DNA from: Paulownia fortunei
Lineage: Eukaryota; Streptophyta; Magnoliopsida; Lamiales; Paulowniaceae
DNA length: 64,000 nt
Reading direction: 5' to 3'
Assembly (NCBI GenBank): GCA_019321725.1
Contig: CM033116.1
Coordinates: forward strand, 10,496,841-10,560,840
In this document: positions 13,301 through 26,147 of the stretch, in pieces
Layout of the letters: each line of letters opens with the position of its first letter
Position numbering within the stretch: the stretch's first letter is position 1
Notes under the pieces: model-generated
The model's database searches: none
Seen by the model: the letters and a program-made list of their open reading frames with translations, nothing else
What the model was told of the DNA's origin: nothing
Program-made: the position numbers and the translations under genes

Positions 13301-14626
13301 TCTAGTAATTTTAAAAAAATTATAACATGGTTACCTTTGTTTGCATGTTATCTAAATTTGGTTAAAATTTAGGGGGAATTGGATGTACATAAGGGTGTTA
13401 AAAATGTCATAAATAATTGGACATAAAATAAATATGAAAATCTGAATCCATCCTATTTGATATCTTACCATGTTTCAACCTCTACATGTTCTTATTGAAT
13501 TCTAATAATTGGGGACTTTCTGTTGGGGTTATAATATTTCAATTATATGACATTGACATGCATGTATAAAAAGTTATGGTAGTTATGGGACTATGTTAGG
13601 TTCTAGTTTTAGCTAATTAGCCTTGGTGTTCAAGGTCTTAGTATGAGATTATATATATTGAACCTACCAATTTAAGGATGGTGTTGATGTTTGATAGTAC
13701 TACACATTGTTTGTCATCTAAGGTTAGGGAAAAATATTTCACACACTTAGAGTAAGCCACCACCAAAATAAAAGGTTAGGAAAAATTATTTACAGCGACA
13801 ATGCTTGGACATAGTATGCCTTGTAGTATTCTACTGGAATATGCATATGACATTTGAATAGGTTTGAATCTTGATAGCAAGTATATTATGTATCTTGTGA
13901 TGGTTATGATATTTGATAAGATGTTTCTGAGCAAAGTGACTTTCATCCCATTGAACATACAATTCATGGGCATTTACATATGCATACTTAACATATGAGC
14001 ATAGTTCAGATTCTTGCATGCCTGACAATTCGGATATGAATTTATGTTATAGAGATGTTTTATTGGCCATTATTAATACACCAAATCATATGAGTCATGC
14101 TTGTGTGATGTTATTTAGGTATGGTAAGTTGGATACTTCTCGGGTGATCGCAAGAGAAGATAGAGAGGGATTGTACCCTTAGTGGTCACGAGAGGATGGT
14201 CCGCATGCTTATGCCTTTGTTATGATTAATAGAGGGGTGTACTTTTAGTGGTCGTGAGAGGATGGTCCACTCTACTGTGTTAATTTGACATTGGCCATTT
14301 GATCGATATTGATATTACGTAGAGCTCTTTTCAGTACTTAGTAGATGGACCAAGGGTCTAATGAAAGGAAATGATTTTAAATGAAATACTTAGGTTTACA
14401 AGTACTCAAATATAATACATTTCTAGGACGATATCTTGAAAATGAATTGCATGATGTTTCATATCATATTTTTGACATGCATGAGTTTTACTTATTGGGC
14501 GTTAGCTCACGTAGTTCATGCATTGTAGGTGAGCATGGCAAGTATTTAAGTCCTTAGTTACTTGGCTAGCTATTGGAGTTCTTATAGGCTTTCGAAGGTC
14601 ACTATACATGGATAATAACCTGTTAG
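10343..14626 (+). repeat. Family D gypsy LTR, duplication unit 2 and continuation
   Basis: The flanks 10343-10662 and 12805-14626 match the D LTR collinearly, up to AATAACCTGTTAG close to its 3' part. There the LTR is cut by copia element G. The first ~3.1 kb (to about 13512) duplicates 6829-9750. Beyond that it continues through the GAGAGGATGGTCCAC-containing region that unit 1 has lost. Confidence 0.8.
10663..12804 (+). mobile_element. Solo LTR of copia family E, copy 2
   Basis: It starts TGTTAGAGTAGTACTCGA and ends CGCGAACCCAACA. The flanks GTAAG (10658-10662) and CTAAG (12805-12809) look like a target duplication differing at one base. It occupies the same position in the D LTR as copy 1, which shows the insertion came before the duplication. 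It is 2142 bp long, with no interior. Confidence 0.85.
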
Positions 14627-16637
14627 TGTTAGAGTAGTGTCTGACATACCAAGTGGCCACTCCTACACTCTTGTAATAAATAGTCTTATAGAAAGTATAT
14701 TACAAGATGGCACTCCTATATCATCAATTATCTTTATTAATTAGATAAAGTCACCAGACCATACATTGCTAATGGGCATGATCACATATATGATGGTGAT
14801 TATGGAATATGGCTTTATGGCTTTGGTCATAAATTAAGGCCATCAAGACTTGCGCACATAATACATGCTTGAAAGGAGAATATCTCGCTCTATAGGCATT
14901 GTCGGAGGGACACTAGTGCATGTGTGGTACTTGTTACAGAGCAAGACACTGAATAGACCTCCTTGGAAATTCTCAATTAGAAACATTATTTATCGAATGA
15001 GAATTTTCTAGTTACCGTACTACAATAATTAGTCCTCAGACTTGAGGCACTATTTTAACCTTATGTACGACAAGTTGCACTTTGATGTATTTCCCGATTA
15101 CTTGATAATCACAAGGGGAATATATTGATTGAGATATCTTCGTATATTGAGGTTAATTAGTGGCCAAAAATTCTATCAACTATGTGGAAGAATACATAAA
15201 TCTCCTATATTTCATAGTCCTTGACTCTAAGATCTTGGCCAAGGCAAGATGAATATTAGATGAGAGCTTTCTAATGATTCACTAAAGAGTTAATTAGATT
15301 AGAAATGAATCATAGTTATGAAGTCAAATAGGACTTCAACTAATAATCCATGCCTTAAACTTAATTAGAAGATTAGGAGATGGAAGGACTGTGCTTGCAT
15401 AGAACTCGTAATAAGAAATAGGTTTGCAGTTGTTTCATCTAAGATTGGGTAGTCAAGATGCACTGCTAGGTACTTTCTATGACTTGTGAATCTGTGAAAT
15501 TAAAGAATTATGTCGAAGAGGACTAATTAATTGAATTAATTAATTAGAATAACATAATTTATTCACCTAAGTTGCGATCCCATTGCTACCTTAATTGTGA
15601 ATTTAAGGGATTACTCACAAATCGAGAAAGTCCACTTCAAATCTTGAAGGTAATCTAAGGAGTTGGATTAGATTAATTAGTGAAGATCACTTAATTAGAG
15701 CCAAAATTTATTTAAAGAGTTAAATTAACTTATCCGATTAAATAAAAAAGTTATTTAATTGAACCTAAATAGATGAGGACCCATGAGAAGTGAATTAATT
15801 AATTCATTAGATCAAATAATTAAGTTAGGCATAACTTAATTTAAAAAGTTAAATTAATTTATTTAATTATTAAATTGGGCTTAATTTGATTAGGTGGCCT
15901 GAGTCAAACCATTTAATTAATTGATTGGGTGAATTAATTAAGTTGAGCTTGTTTAATTAATGAAGATTAATTAAATGGACTTTATTATATTAATCAAAGT
16001 TCAAGCCCAAGTTGATGGGCACACAAGGAAGGCCTACTAAGAGTCTTTATGAGCAAGTCAAAGACTCTTAGTTATAGATTGAAAGGAAGGAATAAGAGTG
16101 GGAAATTGAAACCTAATGGGATTAGGGTTAAAACAAGCATATGTATAAATACACATCATAGGAGCCAAAAATTCTAGATCTTATTGAAGCAAATTTTGTC
16201 CCCCTTTGGTTAAAAAATGTTGCCCCTTCATCATCTTATCTTGTATCCCTTATTCTATCAAAAAGATCCCATATTTTTTTATTGTAAACGTAATTCTGTT
16301 GTCACAAGATCTAAGAATTAAAGTTGCACTCCAAAATTTTAGAATAGAAATAAATAGCTTGAATTCTCTAGAAACAATTTAAGTTTGTGGATAGTCATAG
16401 AAAGGCTACGCTTGGAGTCTTAGGAATCTATTCAGCTTGAGGGGGTGACTTGAATCGTTCAATTTCCTACATAAATGTGGAGTGCACTCTCACACAATCG
16501 CAAAACTTTTGTTTTAGTTTAAACGAGTAATCAAAAACATAATCTAATTAATTGCATCGATTCACAGGATATGCATAATTTAGTTTAAATATGCATGATT
16601 TAAATTCATATTCATCCTGAAACTTACAAACCTAACA
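14627..16637 (+). repeat. 5' LTR of copia element G (family E)
   Basis: It starts TGTTAGAGTAGTGTCTGAC and ends CCTAACA, giving 2011 bp. It aligns with the solo LTRs at 7197 and 10663 and is followed directly by a primer-binding site, which proves it is a 5' LTR on the plus strand. It is inserted in the D LTR after AACCTGTTAG. Its 3' half contains an ACATCATAGGAGCC-type leader and a TATAAATA box-like word near 16143. Confidence 0.85.
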
Positions 16638-16638
16638 G

Positions 16639-16650
16639 TGGTATTAGAGC
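16639..16650 (+). other. Primer-binding site of element G
   Basis: TGGTATTAGAGC lies one base after the LTR end. It is the initiator Met tRNA PBS with one C-to-T change. Confidence 0.88.
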
Positions 16651-16914
16651 TTAGGTTTAGCATACTAATCACATTTGCAAATGCAAGCCTAAATTTCATA
16701 TGATGAAAATTATATTTTAGTGCCTTTTTGTTTGGGAATTTGTTTCACAATTTTTTCTACATGATTTTAAATTGCTAAAATTATAAAACACGAAATTCCA
16801 AAAATTAAAAAAAATTAATACCGCCACCATTACAATCGCAGCGGCAGACTACTATGAGGTTGCCCTTGATGTGCAGTGTAGCTGCAAATAGGGAGAAATG
16901 TCCAGCTTGCCCGT

Positions 16915-17165
16915 GCACACAACCTAAGGGTGTCTTCTTGATTTATGACAATAGAGATTTGAAGCTAGAATGCTTCATTGATTCTAGCTTTCATTGCAAC
17001 ATACATAACTCGAAGTCAATGTTTGGATTTGTATTCACCTTACGGTGGGACGATTAGTTAGAAGAGTTCCAAGTAGGAGACAATTACAGATTCCACCACC
17101 AAGGTCAAATACATCGTTACATGTAATGTAGCAAAAAAAATGTTTAGATGAGGGAAGTTGTCCTA
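16915..17165 (+). pseudogene. Copia RNase H remnant of element G
   Basis: The translation contains LKLECFIDSSFHCNIHNSKS and FGFVFTLRW. This matches the GFTDSSFQS...SKSxSGFVFTL region of Angela/SIRE-type copia RNase H, and includes the conserved D-S-S-F aspartate. A stop follows, then decayed sequence ending near 17165. Only about 270 bp separate the PBS from this domain, so gag, protease, integrase and RT were deleted. On its right the remnant abuts minus-strand element H, and the 3' LTR is absent. It parallels the RNase H of element E near 63180-63330. Confidence 0.75.
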
Positions 17166-17189
17166 AGGTTAGGCTTAGTTTTGATTGTC

Positions 17190-18900
17190 ATTGAAAGTAA
17201 AACTTATTAGTTTGTACCAACATATTTTCTACTACTACCTTTAGAACTTTAATCGAACAGTCATCTAGTTGGAGAACAACGAAAGTTATTTTAAATTCTT
17301 CCAAACCTAACTATTTATAAATTGAGAAAGGTAAAAGATACACTAGTACCAAGATCAAGTAAAGCACACTCTATTCTAGTGTTTTATAAGGTACATGAAA
17401 TGGTTGGACAACTTAGATCTTTGTACTTGGGTGATTGAATGATTGAACTAACATTTTCAGTTAAAGGTGTCTTATTTTGTACATGATGTTTTCTTTTTAT
17501 TGAGCACAAATATTTCAAAAATTTGGTACAATAATGAACTTGTTTGATTGAATCTAACAATGAAATATTAATCTTGACTTGTTGAAAAAGTTCAAAGATA
17601 TCAGAATTTGAGTTCAATTTTTGAGTTGGTTGCAATCTTTGAGGAAAATGTGCTAGAGATGAGTATTTTTCTTTTTCATCATTTTCAAACTCAACTTCAT
17701 TAAACTTACCTTCATCGCCAAGACTATTTCCAATCTTTATTTGTGAAGGTAGATTAGAAATTTTCTCATTGGAATTAGTAGTCTTGTCGACAACTTTTTC
17801 ATTTCGAAGAGTTGTTACTAAATTACCCTCGTTAATTGAATTTTCACTTGATAAAAAAACATGACACTAAGTGGAAAGATTGGGTTGAAGTTAAGCTGGA
17901 AACTTACCTTTTTCCTAAGTATGCAAAGAGGCGATTAATGTTGAAAGTGTGTTTTTTATCTCATTGATAGCTTATGAAATTTGATTATTGATGTTTGTTT
18001 GTTCTTGCATAAATGCTTACAAAGTGTCCTCAAGGGATTTTGTATATAGAGTTGGATAAGAAGGAAAGTTTGGCGGTTTTGTGAATGTAGCGGTTGGGCA
18101 CAGTTATCATCTCGCCAACTAAAATTGGGATGATTTCTCTATTGTGGATTGTAAGATTCAGAATATAGAGAATGAAAAAGGTTTTTTGAATGTGTTCATG
18201 AAATTTGTTGGAATATTTGGACATTCATTGGTGGAGTGTCCCATAAGTTCAAAATTACTAAAAACTTCTTCCTCTTACACAAATTTGATTTTCTTTAATT
18301 TTTTAAGTTCCATGGCTTTGACTTTTCTTGTTAAACTAGCAATCCTAAAATTTAGATCATCTTCTTGACTAAAATAATATTTTTCTTTATTAATGTTAGC
18401 AAGATTAGATTTAATAGAACCTTCAAAAGAATTAATACTATGCCTGAGAGTTTTCTATCAAATGGTCTAGATATTCTAAGACTTCATCAGGTTCTTTATC
18501 AAGAAACTCACCATTACACATTATTTCAAAAAAATTATTTATTTCAGGAATTAAACCTTCATAAAATAAACTGATTAAACACCATTTTTCAAAATCATGA
18601 TGTGGGCATAAATTCAACAAATCTTTAAATCTTTCCCAACATTGAAAGAAAACTTCCCTAGAATTTTGAGAGAAGTTTTGGATTTGTCTTTTCAAAGCAT
18701 TAGTTTTATGAGTTGGAAATAACTTTTTAAAAAATTCAGCTTGCATTTCTTGCCAAGTGCCAATTAACCTAATTTTAAAGAATTAAGCCAAGTTTTTGCT
18801 TTATCTTTTAAAGAAAAAGAAAATAATTTGAGTTTAACAATCTTATTTGTACAAGTTTGATCATCAAAATGGCACATACTTCATCAAATTTTTTCAGATG
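17190..18900 (-). pseudogene. Tat/Athila-like gag-protease remnant of element H
   Basis: Read on the minus strand from the PBS at 19220. Gag: residues resembling FFKKLFPTHKTNALKRQI and CWERFKDLLNLCPHHDFEKW (18438-18746) fit the retrotransposon gag family. The zinc-knuckle region at 18221-18262 has lost its first two cysteines (FSNF where F has CSIC), keeping GHSTNEC. The gag-protease linker at 17384-17635 contains QVKINISLLDSIKQV and KYKDLSCPTISC. The protease active site survives as ALLDLGTSV near 17300-17325. There is no RT, RNase H or integrase; the sequence stops against element G. Many stops and frameshifts. Confidence 0.8.
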
Positions 18901-19213
18901 CAAGTAAGGATTTTGAGAGTCTAAACCATGGAAATTAGAAAGTAAAAGGATCATACCTGGCTTGAATTAAAAGTTATTTACAAGTAATAACGCATGGTAT
19001 GCACCTATTGATTCTCATTTTCATCTTGAACACTTTCATTTTCAGCCATGGTGGAAGTGTGTGGAGATGAATCAAACAAAGTTTTAGAATTATTTCTAAC
19101 TGAACGTTGAGAATTATGACTACGATACCATATGACCATATAATCATAAAGAAAATAAACACACAATATTTACAAAAGAGAAATATTTACAAACCTGAAA
19201 ACTTACCTTGCCT

Positions 19214-19238
19214 TCTTGGGCAACGGCGCCAAAAAACT
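19214..19238 (-). other. Primer-binding site of element H (Asp tRNA type)
   Basis: Minus-strand TTGGCGCCGTTGCC follows the LTR end. This is the PBS motif of plant Tat/Athila gypsy elements, usually assigned to aspartate tRNA, and it sets the minus orientation. Confidence 0.85.
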
Positions 19239-20768
19239 TGCTAGAACTTTAAGGTTGCAAACCAAATGCAGGTTGTACCAAGTAATAAATTTCTCGTGAA
19301 TCTAAGGTTGATCTATAGGAAAGTTGTTTGAAGATTTAAGGATTATATTTCTAAAAAAGGATGGGTTTTATCTGGTTTAGAATATAAAAAAAACAAAGTA
19401 TGCTATAACTAAAAGAAACCAAAGTAATAACATAACGAAGGTTCCAATAGAAAGATGTTATCAAATAGCTTATGCATTATGGAAATTATGATATTGTCTT
19501 ACTATTTGCAAATTATTTCTTAACACCAACACTTATTTATGGGATCAAGTATTTGTGCACACCTTTGTCTATAACAAATCAAGGTTTCATGTTAGCGGTT
19601 GGTATAGTAAAACCAAACGTCTAGCTAAATGAACCCAAGTTTTAGATCAAAAATTAAAATAATAGTACAACACACTTAAATATTTTCTACCTTTATAACT
19701 GTTGCTCTTCCTCCATCAAGAGGTTCACCTTTTCACCTTAGCAAAATAAAATTTAGAAAAACATAATGAAAGTAGAAAAGACTAACAATAGAACAGAAAA
19801 TAGAGAATATATTTTTATTACTACTAGAAAACTTACATTACTACTAAAAAATTTAGATAAACAAAGATAATAATAAAAATTATTTTCCCCTTTAATAGAG
19901 AATATATTTTTATTACTACTAGAAAATTTAGATAAACAAAGATAATAATAAAAATTTATTTTCCCCTTTAACCCTCCCCCCAAGCTTAATACATGGCCTA
20001 TTTATAGTGTTTGGAGTATACTAGAGGCCAAACATATAATGGAGGAGTTAAACAACCAAGTGGTATGCTAGTTGTCAAGAGTTGTTAAGTTGTTACACCA
20101 AATCCTCTAAATTTTCACCTACCTAATTGAATTGAATTTTCAGGCCTCATACAACTAGAATTTGATGATGGGTAATAATACAAGTTGGAGGTTTTTCTTT
20201 GTTGATAAATTTTCATATGTCATTTGTTAAATTTGGCTGAAAGATGAGAGAGATATGGTTAAATTACGGGATCATGTTTAAGAGTCATCCTTCAACATCA
20301 ACAGTGCATTGCAACATGTTTATTGACCATCTTGACATATTTTATCACATTTCAGCCCAAAAGCAATTTTGGTTTAAGAAATATGACCCAATTAGTAAAA
20401 TAGGTCAAGTTTGGGCTTAACTTTGATCCGAATTTTTGGTTATCCATTTTGTACAGCCACTTGTAATCCAACTTGTTTGATCCTTACACATTTAGTATAG
20501 GATCTAAAGTCTACATGAACTTATAGATGAATGACTTATCAATCCATATCTTCAAGAATTAACCTAAAACCATTTTGGAATCAAAAGTCACGCTAGTTTC
20601 TCTATAACCTGCACAAAAAGATAAAACTTGTTAATCTCATTTTTTATGTTGATTTCTCATTTTATTCATAAAATACAAAAATGCTTTAATTGAGAGTTCT
20701 ATTGACAATTTCAAAGTGAAAATAATTATATAAATCCTAATTAATTGTACACTTCTAAATATTCATCA
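19239..20768 (-). repeat. LTR of element H (minus strand)
   Basis: The PBS-side end TGCTAGAACTTTAAGG matches the F LTR end at 26995 (TGCTACAACTTTTAAGG) and collinear similarity continues to about 20000. The far end is placed at ATTCATCA (20768), which reads TGATGAAT on the minus strand as an LTR start. That boundary is less certain because no second LTR or target duplication is visible. Confidence 0.65.
19799..19970. repeat. Direct duplication inside LTR H
   Basis: TAGAGAATATATTTTTATTA occurs at about 19800 and 19896. Each copy runs on to a shared AAATTTAGATAAACAAAGAT and TTTTCCCCTTTAA. The second copy lacks an ~20-bp segment. Confidence 0.75.
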
Positions 20769-22104
20769 ATTTTACCATAAATGTCAAATTGATACATAAT
20801 GAATAAATTTATTTTAATTCTTCTTCAAAATCTCTTACATTGACATTCTTACAATTTTTTATTCTATTTACTCTTTTTATTTTTTTATTTTTTATGTTAT
20901 GTTTCATTTGGTTAAATTAAACTTTATCTATTGATAACATTGATTTAAGATTTTCTAGCAATATATTTTCTTATAAATAAGAAATAAAAAATTTATGATA
21001 TAATATAAGAGATTGATATCATAATATGCTTTGAAACTAAAATTTATGAGGTGCGATATAAACTAAGATTTTTAAATGTCCTATTAATTCTTTATCTAGA
21101 GTTTAAAAGTGATATTTTTTGTTGGAACAAATTTATTCTCTCTTTCTTCTTGTTTCTCTTTTTTCTTATTATATGTTAAAACTTTTTTAGACCTTTCATC
21201 CTACTAATAAGGCCTAAGTAAAACAAAATATGCCAAGAAAATACAGTAAAAATAAAGTAAATATTTTTCTTGTCCTCTCTACTTTTTTTCTTAAACTTTC
21301 ATATTAAATTAGTTTCATAATCTCATCTCATTAATTAAAAAAATATAGCTCTCATGTAAGCCTGTTTTAATTTTTAATTTTTATTTAAGCATAAGGATTT
21401 AAATTTTTTTAATATGTTCGTCATTATTCAATCTTAATTTTATATTGTCATAATTTTGAATTTATTTAATAGAAAGAATGTATCATGAAAAAATACTTAA
21501 ATTGATGATTGAATCTAAATTAGGATGTAAAAGATTAAAGGGTATATCCATCATTACAAAAAATAATTAGATAAAGATTATTGGAAAAACTTAGATATAA
21601 GAAAAAGAGTATAAAAAACAAAAAAATATCTTATACTAATTATTTTTTATTTAGCATCAAAGCTCCTAAAATTAACTTTTTAAAATTTTTAATTTTAATT
21701 TGTACTATAAATTCATTTTTTTTTCCTGTAAAATTATATTAGAAATTTATCATATCACAAATTTAAACGACCATAATTTTCTCATACTAATTTCTCTACA
21801 TATGCTTATAACATATGGTTGGGAAGCTTTTAAAATCTAGTTTAATATGAAACTGTATTTATTTGAAAATCCAAAGTATTCAAAGAGTTATGATAGAGAA
21901 AAGATAGACTTTCAGTTTTTGAAAAAAAAAATAGAATACAAAAGGACACTTGAAATTATGTTCAAATTATATTATTAAAAGTAATTAAAGTTCAATTATA
22001 CCCTCCTTCTTTTACTATTTAATACTTATTCATTAGGGTTATGTTAGGTATCTCAAAATTTTCAAGAAACCTTTTGATTCATTCACACTTTTATAGACAA
22101 TATA
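20769..22104. other. AT-rich stretch without recognisable gene
   Basis: Very AT-rich sequence with poly-T and poly-A runs and no reading frame of note. It could hold the decayed interior of family D or old MITEs, but nothing here could be aligned with other parts of the window. Confidence 0.5.
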
Positions 22105-22456
22105 GATAGATTAAAAGAATTGGGGAAATTGCTTACATGACCTACCATCATCAATGTCTCAAGTGCACAATGTATTTCATATATCCATGTTAAGGAAATA
22201 TTGCAAATCCATCTCATATTCTGAATAATGAACTAACAAAACTAAAAGTATATTTGAGCTATCAAGAAAGACCTGTCGAGATTCTTCTACGAGAGGTAAA
22301 GTAACTATGAATTAAGAAAATTCATTGGTTAAGATATTATGGTGAAATTAGTCAATAGAAGAACCCACTTGGAAAAGAGAAGATGAAATGAGAACTAATT
22401 ATCGAGATCTCTTAAAGTAAGTAAATTTCGGGGATCAAGTTTTTATGAGAGGAGGA
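22105..22456 (+). pseudogene. Gypsy integrase C-terminus and PPT of element D
   Basis: Frames give IKRIGEIAY, then MSQVHNVFHISMLRKY from 22154, and after a gap SLVKILW and EEPTWKREDEMRTNYRDLL. This is the same integrase tail as in A (4946-5350) and B, but closer to the intact family sequence, so D decayed from a better-preserved source. GGGGATCAAGTTTTTATGAG and the purine run AGAGGAGGA precede the LTR at 22457. Everything upstream of this tail is missing. Confidence 0.82.
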
Positions 22457-25400
22457 TGTAACACTCAACCCTTATACTACTCACTTGACGAATATAATTC
22501 ATGTATTACAAGCTATTCATATGTTAATTGCATTGATACTAAAATGACATAATTGATTTCATCTTAAATGCCATTCTTGATCATTAAATTTCAAAAATTC
22601 TCATATAGTGTTAGTTCTCAATCTCTCCTAACCTAAGTAGTCAATATTACACTGAGATAAAAAAAAATTAGGTTGATCAATATGTTAGATATTCATGGGT
22701 TATATATTATACTTTTGGAAGTATTCAGGTATTACTAGTAACCTTAGATGATTTGATTCAATTCAATCAAGGTGTTTCACAAGTATATATCGGTAATTTG
22801 CATACTTCAGAGATTATACATGATATTAATTCTAATGTGATATTACAAGGCCTATATGTGCATAAGACTATCAAAGTGCAATCTTAACAATCATTGGTGT
22901 CAATTGGGTTACAAATTGAATGAATGGTTAGGAAACTAGTTTTGGAAACATTTATGGGATCTTATGGAAATTAAAAAATATGTTGATAGTAGGTAAATAA
23001 ATATTGAAGAACAAGTGATTTGGGCTATCAAGATTGGTGAAAAATCAAAATTTTGCTACAAGTTGCCACCTCAAGCTTAACTATCTCAAGCTCTTCTTCC
23101 TTCCTAAGTAAGAAACCGTGAACCTAAACCCATTTAGACACTATTTCATCTTCCAAATCTTAAGCCTTCTAAAATGATCCTAAGTGATTCCAAGTTAAAG
23201 AAAATTCAAAGGAAGTAAAGAGAAGTAGTAATAAACAAGTGGAAGCTGAAAATTGTGCACATATGAGCTTAACTCATGTTATTTATCAAAATTACATGAT
23301 TATTTATAATCATGTTAAGGTGCTATTACTAGTGTTATTATCCAAAAACTTAGTAGAAACTATTAAGGACAGAAACTGTGCATTTGCTGATTTTTTATTC
23401 TATAAGCTTTAAATGCATAATGCCTTGAGCGAAACCTATATTTATCACCATGAATATGTTTATATATGAGTTAAAGTTACGGATGTAAGTTTGGATAGGT
23501 TATAATTTCAAATATGGCATGATAACTGAAGAAGCACTCAAACTGTCATTATAGAACATTTAGTTTTGGTATTGTGTAAACGGGGCTGATTTTGCTGAAG
23601 TAAATCCATTATTTTTTAACAAGGTTATGACATGGTTACCTTCGTTTACATATTATCTAAGTGTGGTAAAATTTGGGAGGAATTGAATATGCTTAAAGGT
23701 ATGAAAAATGTCATGGAACTAAATCAAACAAGTAAATAAAAAAAATTTGAATCAGCCCCATTTGATATCCTACGTCATATTGGGGTTATAATATTTCAGT
23801 TATATGATGTTGACATGCATGTAAGATAAGAAATTATGGTGGTTATGGGATTATTGTAGGTTCTAGTTTATCTAATTAGCCTTGATGTTCAAGGTCTTAG
23901 TATGAGATTATATGCATTGAACTTGCCAATTAGGGATGGTGTTTGTTTTTGGATATTACTACACATTGTTTTTCATCTAAGGTTGGGGAAAAATGATTTC
24001 ACACACTTAAAGTAAGCCACCAACAAAGTCAAAGGTATATAAAAATCCATTTACAACTACAATGTATGGACATAGTAAGTTTTATAGTATTCTATATTGA
24101 ATATGCTTATGATATATGAATAGATTTGAAGACAAGTATATTACATATCTTATGATGTTTATCATATTTGAGAAGATGTTTTCATAGGAAAATGACTTTC
24201 ATCCTATTGAACATGCAATTCAAGAATATTTACATGTGCATGCATGACATATGAGCGTAGTTGAGATATTTCCATGCATAACATAATTTGGAAAATGAAT
24301 TTATGTTACCAAAATAATTTGTTAGCCACTATTAATGCTCCAAGGCATGCTTATGTGATATTTTTTGGGTACTTCAAGTGGGATAAGCAATCACAAGGCA
24401 AGACAGGGGGCGTGCCTTGGTGGTCATGAGAGGATGATCTACTTGACTGTGTCTTTATTATGATTAATGCCATATGTAGGATACTTCTCGGGTGATCACA
24501 GGGAAAGACAAGGGATGGGTGTCTTTGGTGGTCATGAGGGATAATTCACTCGACTGTGTCAATTTGAGATTGGCCATTTGATTGATATAGATATTACACA
24601 AAGCAATGTTTTCATAACTAGATTGGTGACCAAACCGATCTTGCTACCTTCAGCGGTTCAACCGTCAGTCCAACAGATCTAATGAAAATTGGTTATATTT
24701 TTTTAATATATTATACAAAATGGTAATGTAATAGACTAATTATTATGTACAAGGTAAAACAAATAAGTAACCAACTAAAAAATACATTTACAAAGCCCAA
24801 AATCCAAATATTCACATACATATAACTAAATACTAAGTTTAAGATTCATAAAAAAATTAAAACAAAAACTTTTTAACCGATTTGACCGATTTTTTAGTTG
24901 GTTCGACCTGTTTATCTAGTTTTTGACCAGTTTGATTAGCTTTCCAATTTTGTTCACCTAGACGAATCTAACCAACCATCGGTATGCAGTTGGACCTATA
25001 GAACTGACCTTTCTGGTTTGATTTTTAAAACATTAATGCAGAGCTCTTTTTGGTACTTAGTAGGTAGGCCAAGGGCTCTATGAAAAAAAATAATTTTAAA
25101 TATAATAATTTGGTTTACGAGTACTCAAATATGATACATTTCTAGCTTGATATCTTGAAAATGAATTGCATGATATTTCTTGTCATACTTTTGGCATGCA
25201 TGATTTTTCTTTATTGGGTATTAGCTCGCGTAGTTCATGCACAATAGGAGAGCATGACGAGTGATGAAATCCTCAGTTACTTGGCTGGCAGTCAGGGCTC
25301 CTACAGGCTTCCGAAGATCATTCTATATAAAAGACAACCTGTTGGGATATTTTTTGAGTTGTTGTTCTAATTTTAAATTCTTGTATTGTGCATAACTTTT

Positions 25401-25623
25401 GAAATCTTATTGTAAATAACTTTGAGTGTAGGGGTGACCTTGATGGATATTATGATTATATAAGTAGTTGTTTGTTCATAAATAGAGTTTTATGTGTGAA
25501 AACACTTTACTCCTTCTCAGTGTCACGTTTGGCAAAAAGTGTCAAAAAATAAATACATACACACACATATATATTACACTGTAAAAAAATTATTTCTATA
25601 TATTTATTTATAGGGGTGTGATA
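22457..25623 (+). repeat. 3' LTR of gypsy element D, interrupted by a MITE
   Basis: It starts TGTAACACTCAACCC directly after the purine tract and ends GGGGTGTGATA, a decayed GGTGTTACA. Without the MITE at 24605-25034 it is about 2.7 kb. It is the reference for the two D LTR fragments at 6829-9750 and 10343-14626, and shows their empty E-insertion site (near 23170) and G-insertion site (near 25340). Confidence 0.85.
24605..25034 (+). mobile_element. MITE with AATGTTTT terminal repeats, copy 1
   Basis: The 430-bp insert begins AATGTTTT and ends AAAACATT. Flanks ACACAAAGC (24596-24604) and ATGCAGAGC (25036-25044) fit a 9-bp target duplication blurred by C-to-T changes. The uninterrupted LTR at 14315 reads ATTACGTAGAGC. 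The inside carries GGTTCAACCG, ACCGATTTGACCG and GGTTCGACC words. A second copy in reverse orientation lies at 37200-37532. It has no coding capacity and is probably Mutator-like or hAT-like. Confidence 0.75.
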
Positions 25624-25702
25624 ATAGTAATAAGAAAATTCCCTTTTAATAATAGTAATTTTCAATTGAAAATTTTCAAGTGGGTTTTTTTAATGTACTT
25701 AG

Positions 25703-26147
25703 TAGTTGTGTTCACAAATCGGCTTAATTGAACCAAAATAAAAATTAAAAACTTAATACGTAAAATCGAACCAAAAAATTAAATTCGATATTTGGTATTG
25801 ATTTTTATGAAAATTCATTATTCATTTCAGCTTTGATTTTTGGTTTTAGTTTATCAAACCATATTAAATACAAAATTATTATTTTTATATATTTTTATGT
25901 ATATATTTTATATCAATAATTTATGTTTATAATATTTTTTATTTTTAACTTACCAAAAATAAAAAATATGAAAATATAATTACAATTTTAATATTTAGTT
26001 TTTTAAAATAATTCTATTTTTTTTAAAAAAAATTATCAAAATACTAAATTGTATTATAAAAAATACTCACTAATAACCAAACTGAACTGAATGTTCAGTA
26101 TTCGGTATACTAAAATTTTAGTATAGTTCGCCAAATAAACACACCTA
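25703..26147. mobile_element. hAT-like MITE
   Basis: The left end TAGTTGTGTTCACAAATCGGC and right end GCCAAATAAACACACCTA are imperfect inverted repeats (TAGGTGTGTTTATTTGGC). The interior is AT-rich, with ACCAAAC/GTTTGGT-type words typical of plant hAT MITEs. No 8-bp target duplication is convincing, which fits its position at a rearranged LTR boundary. Confidence 0.55.
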
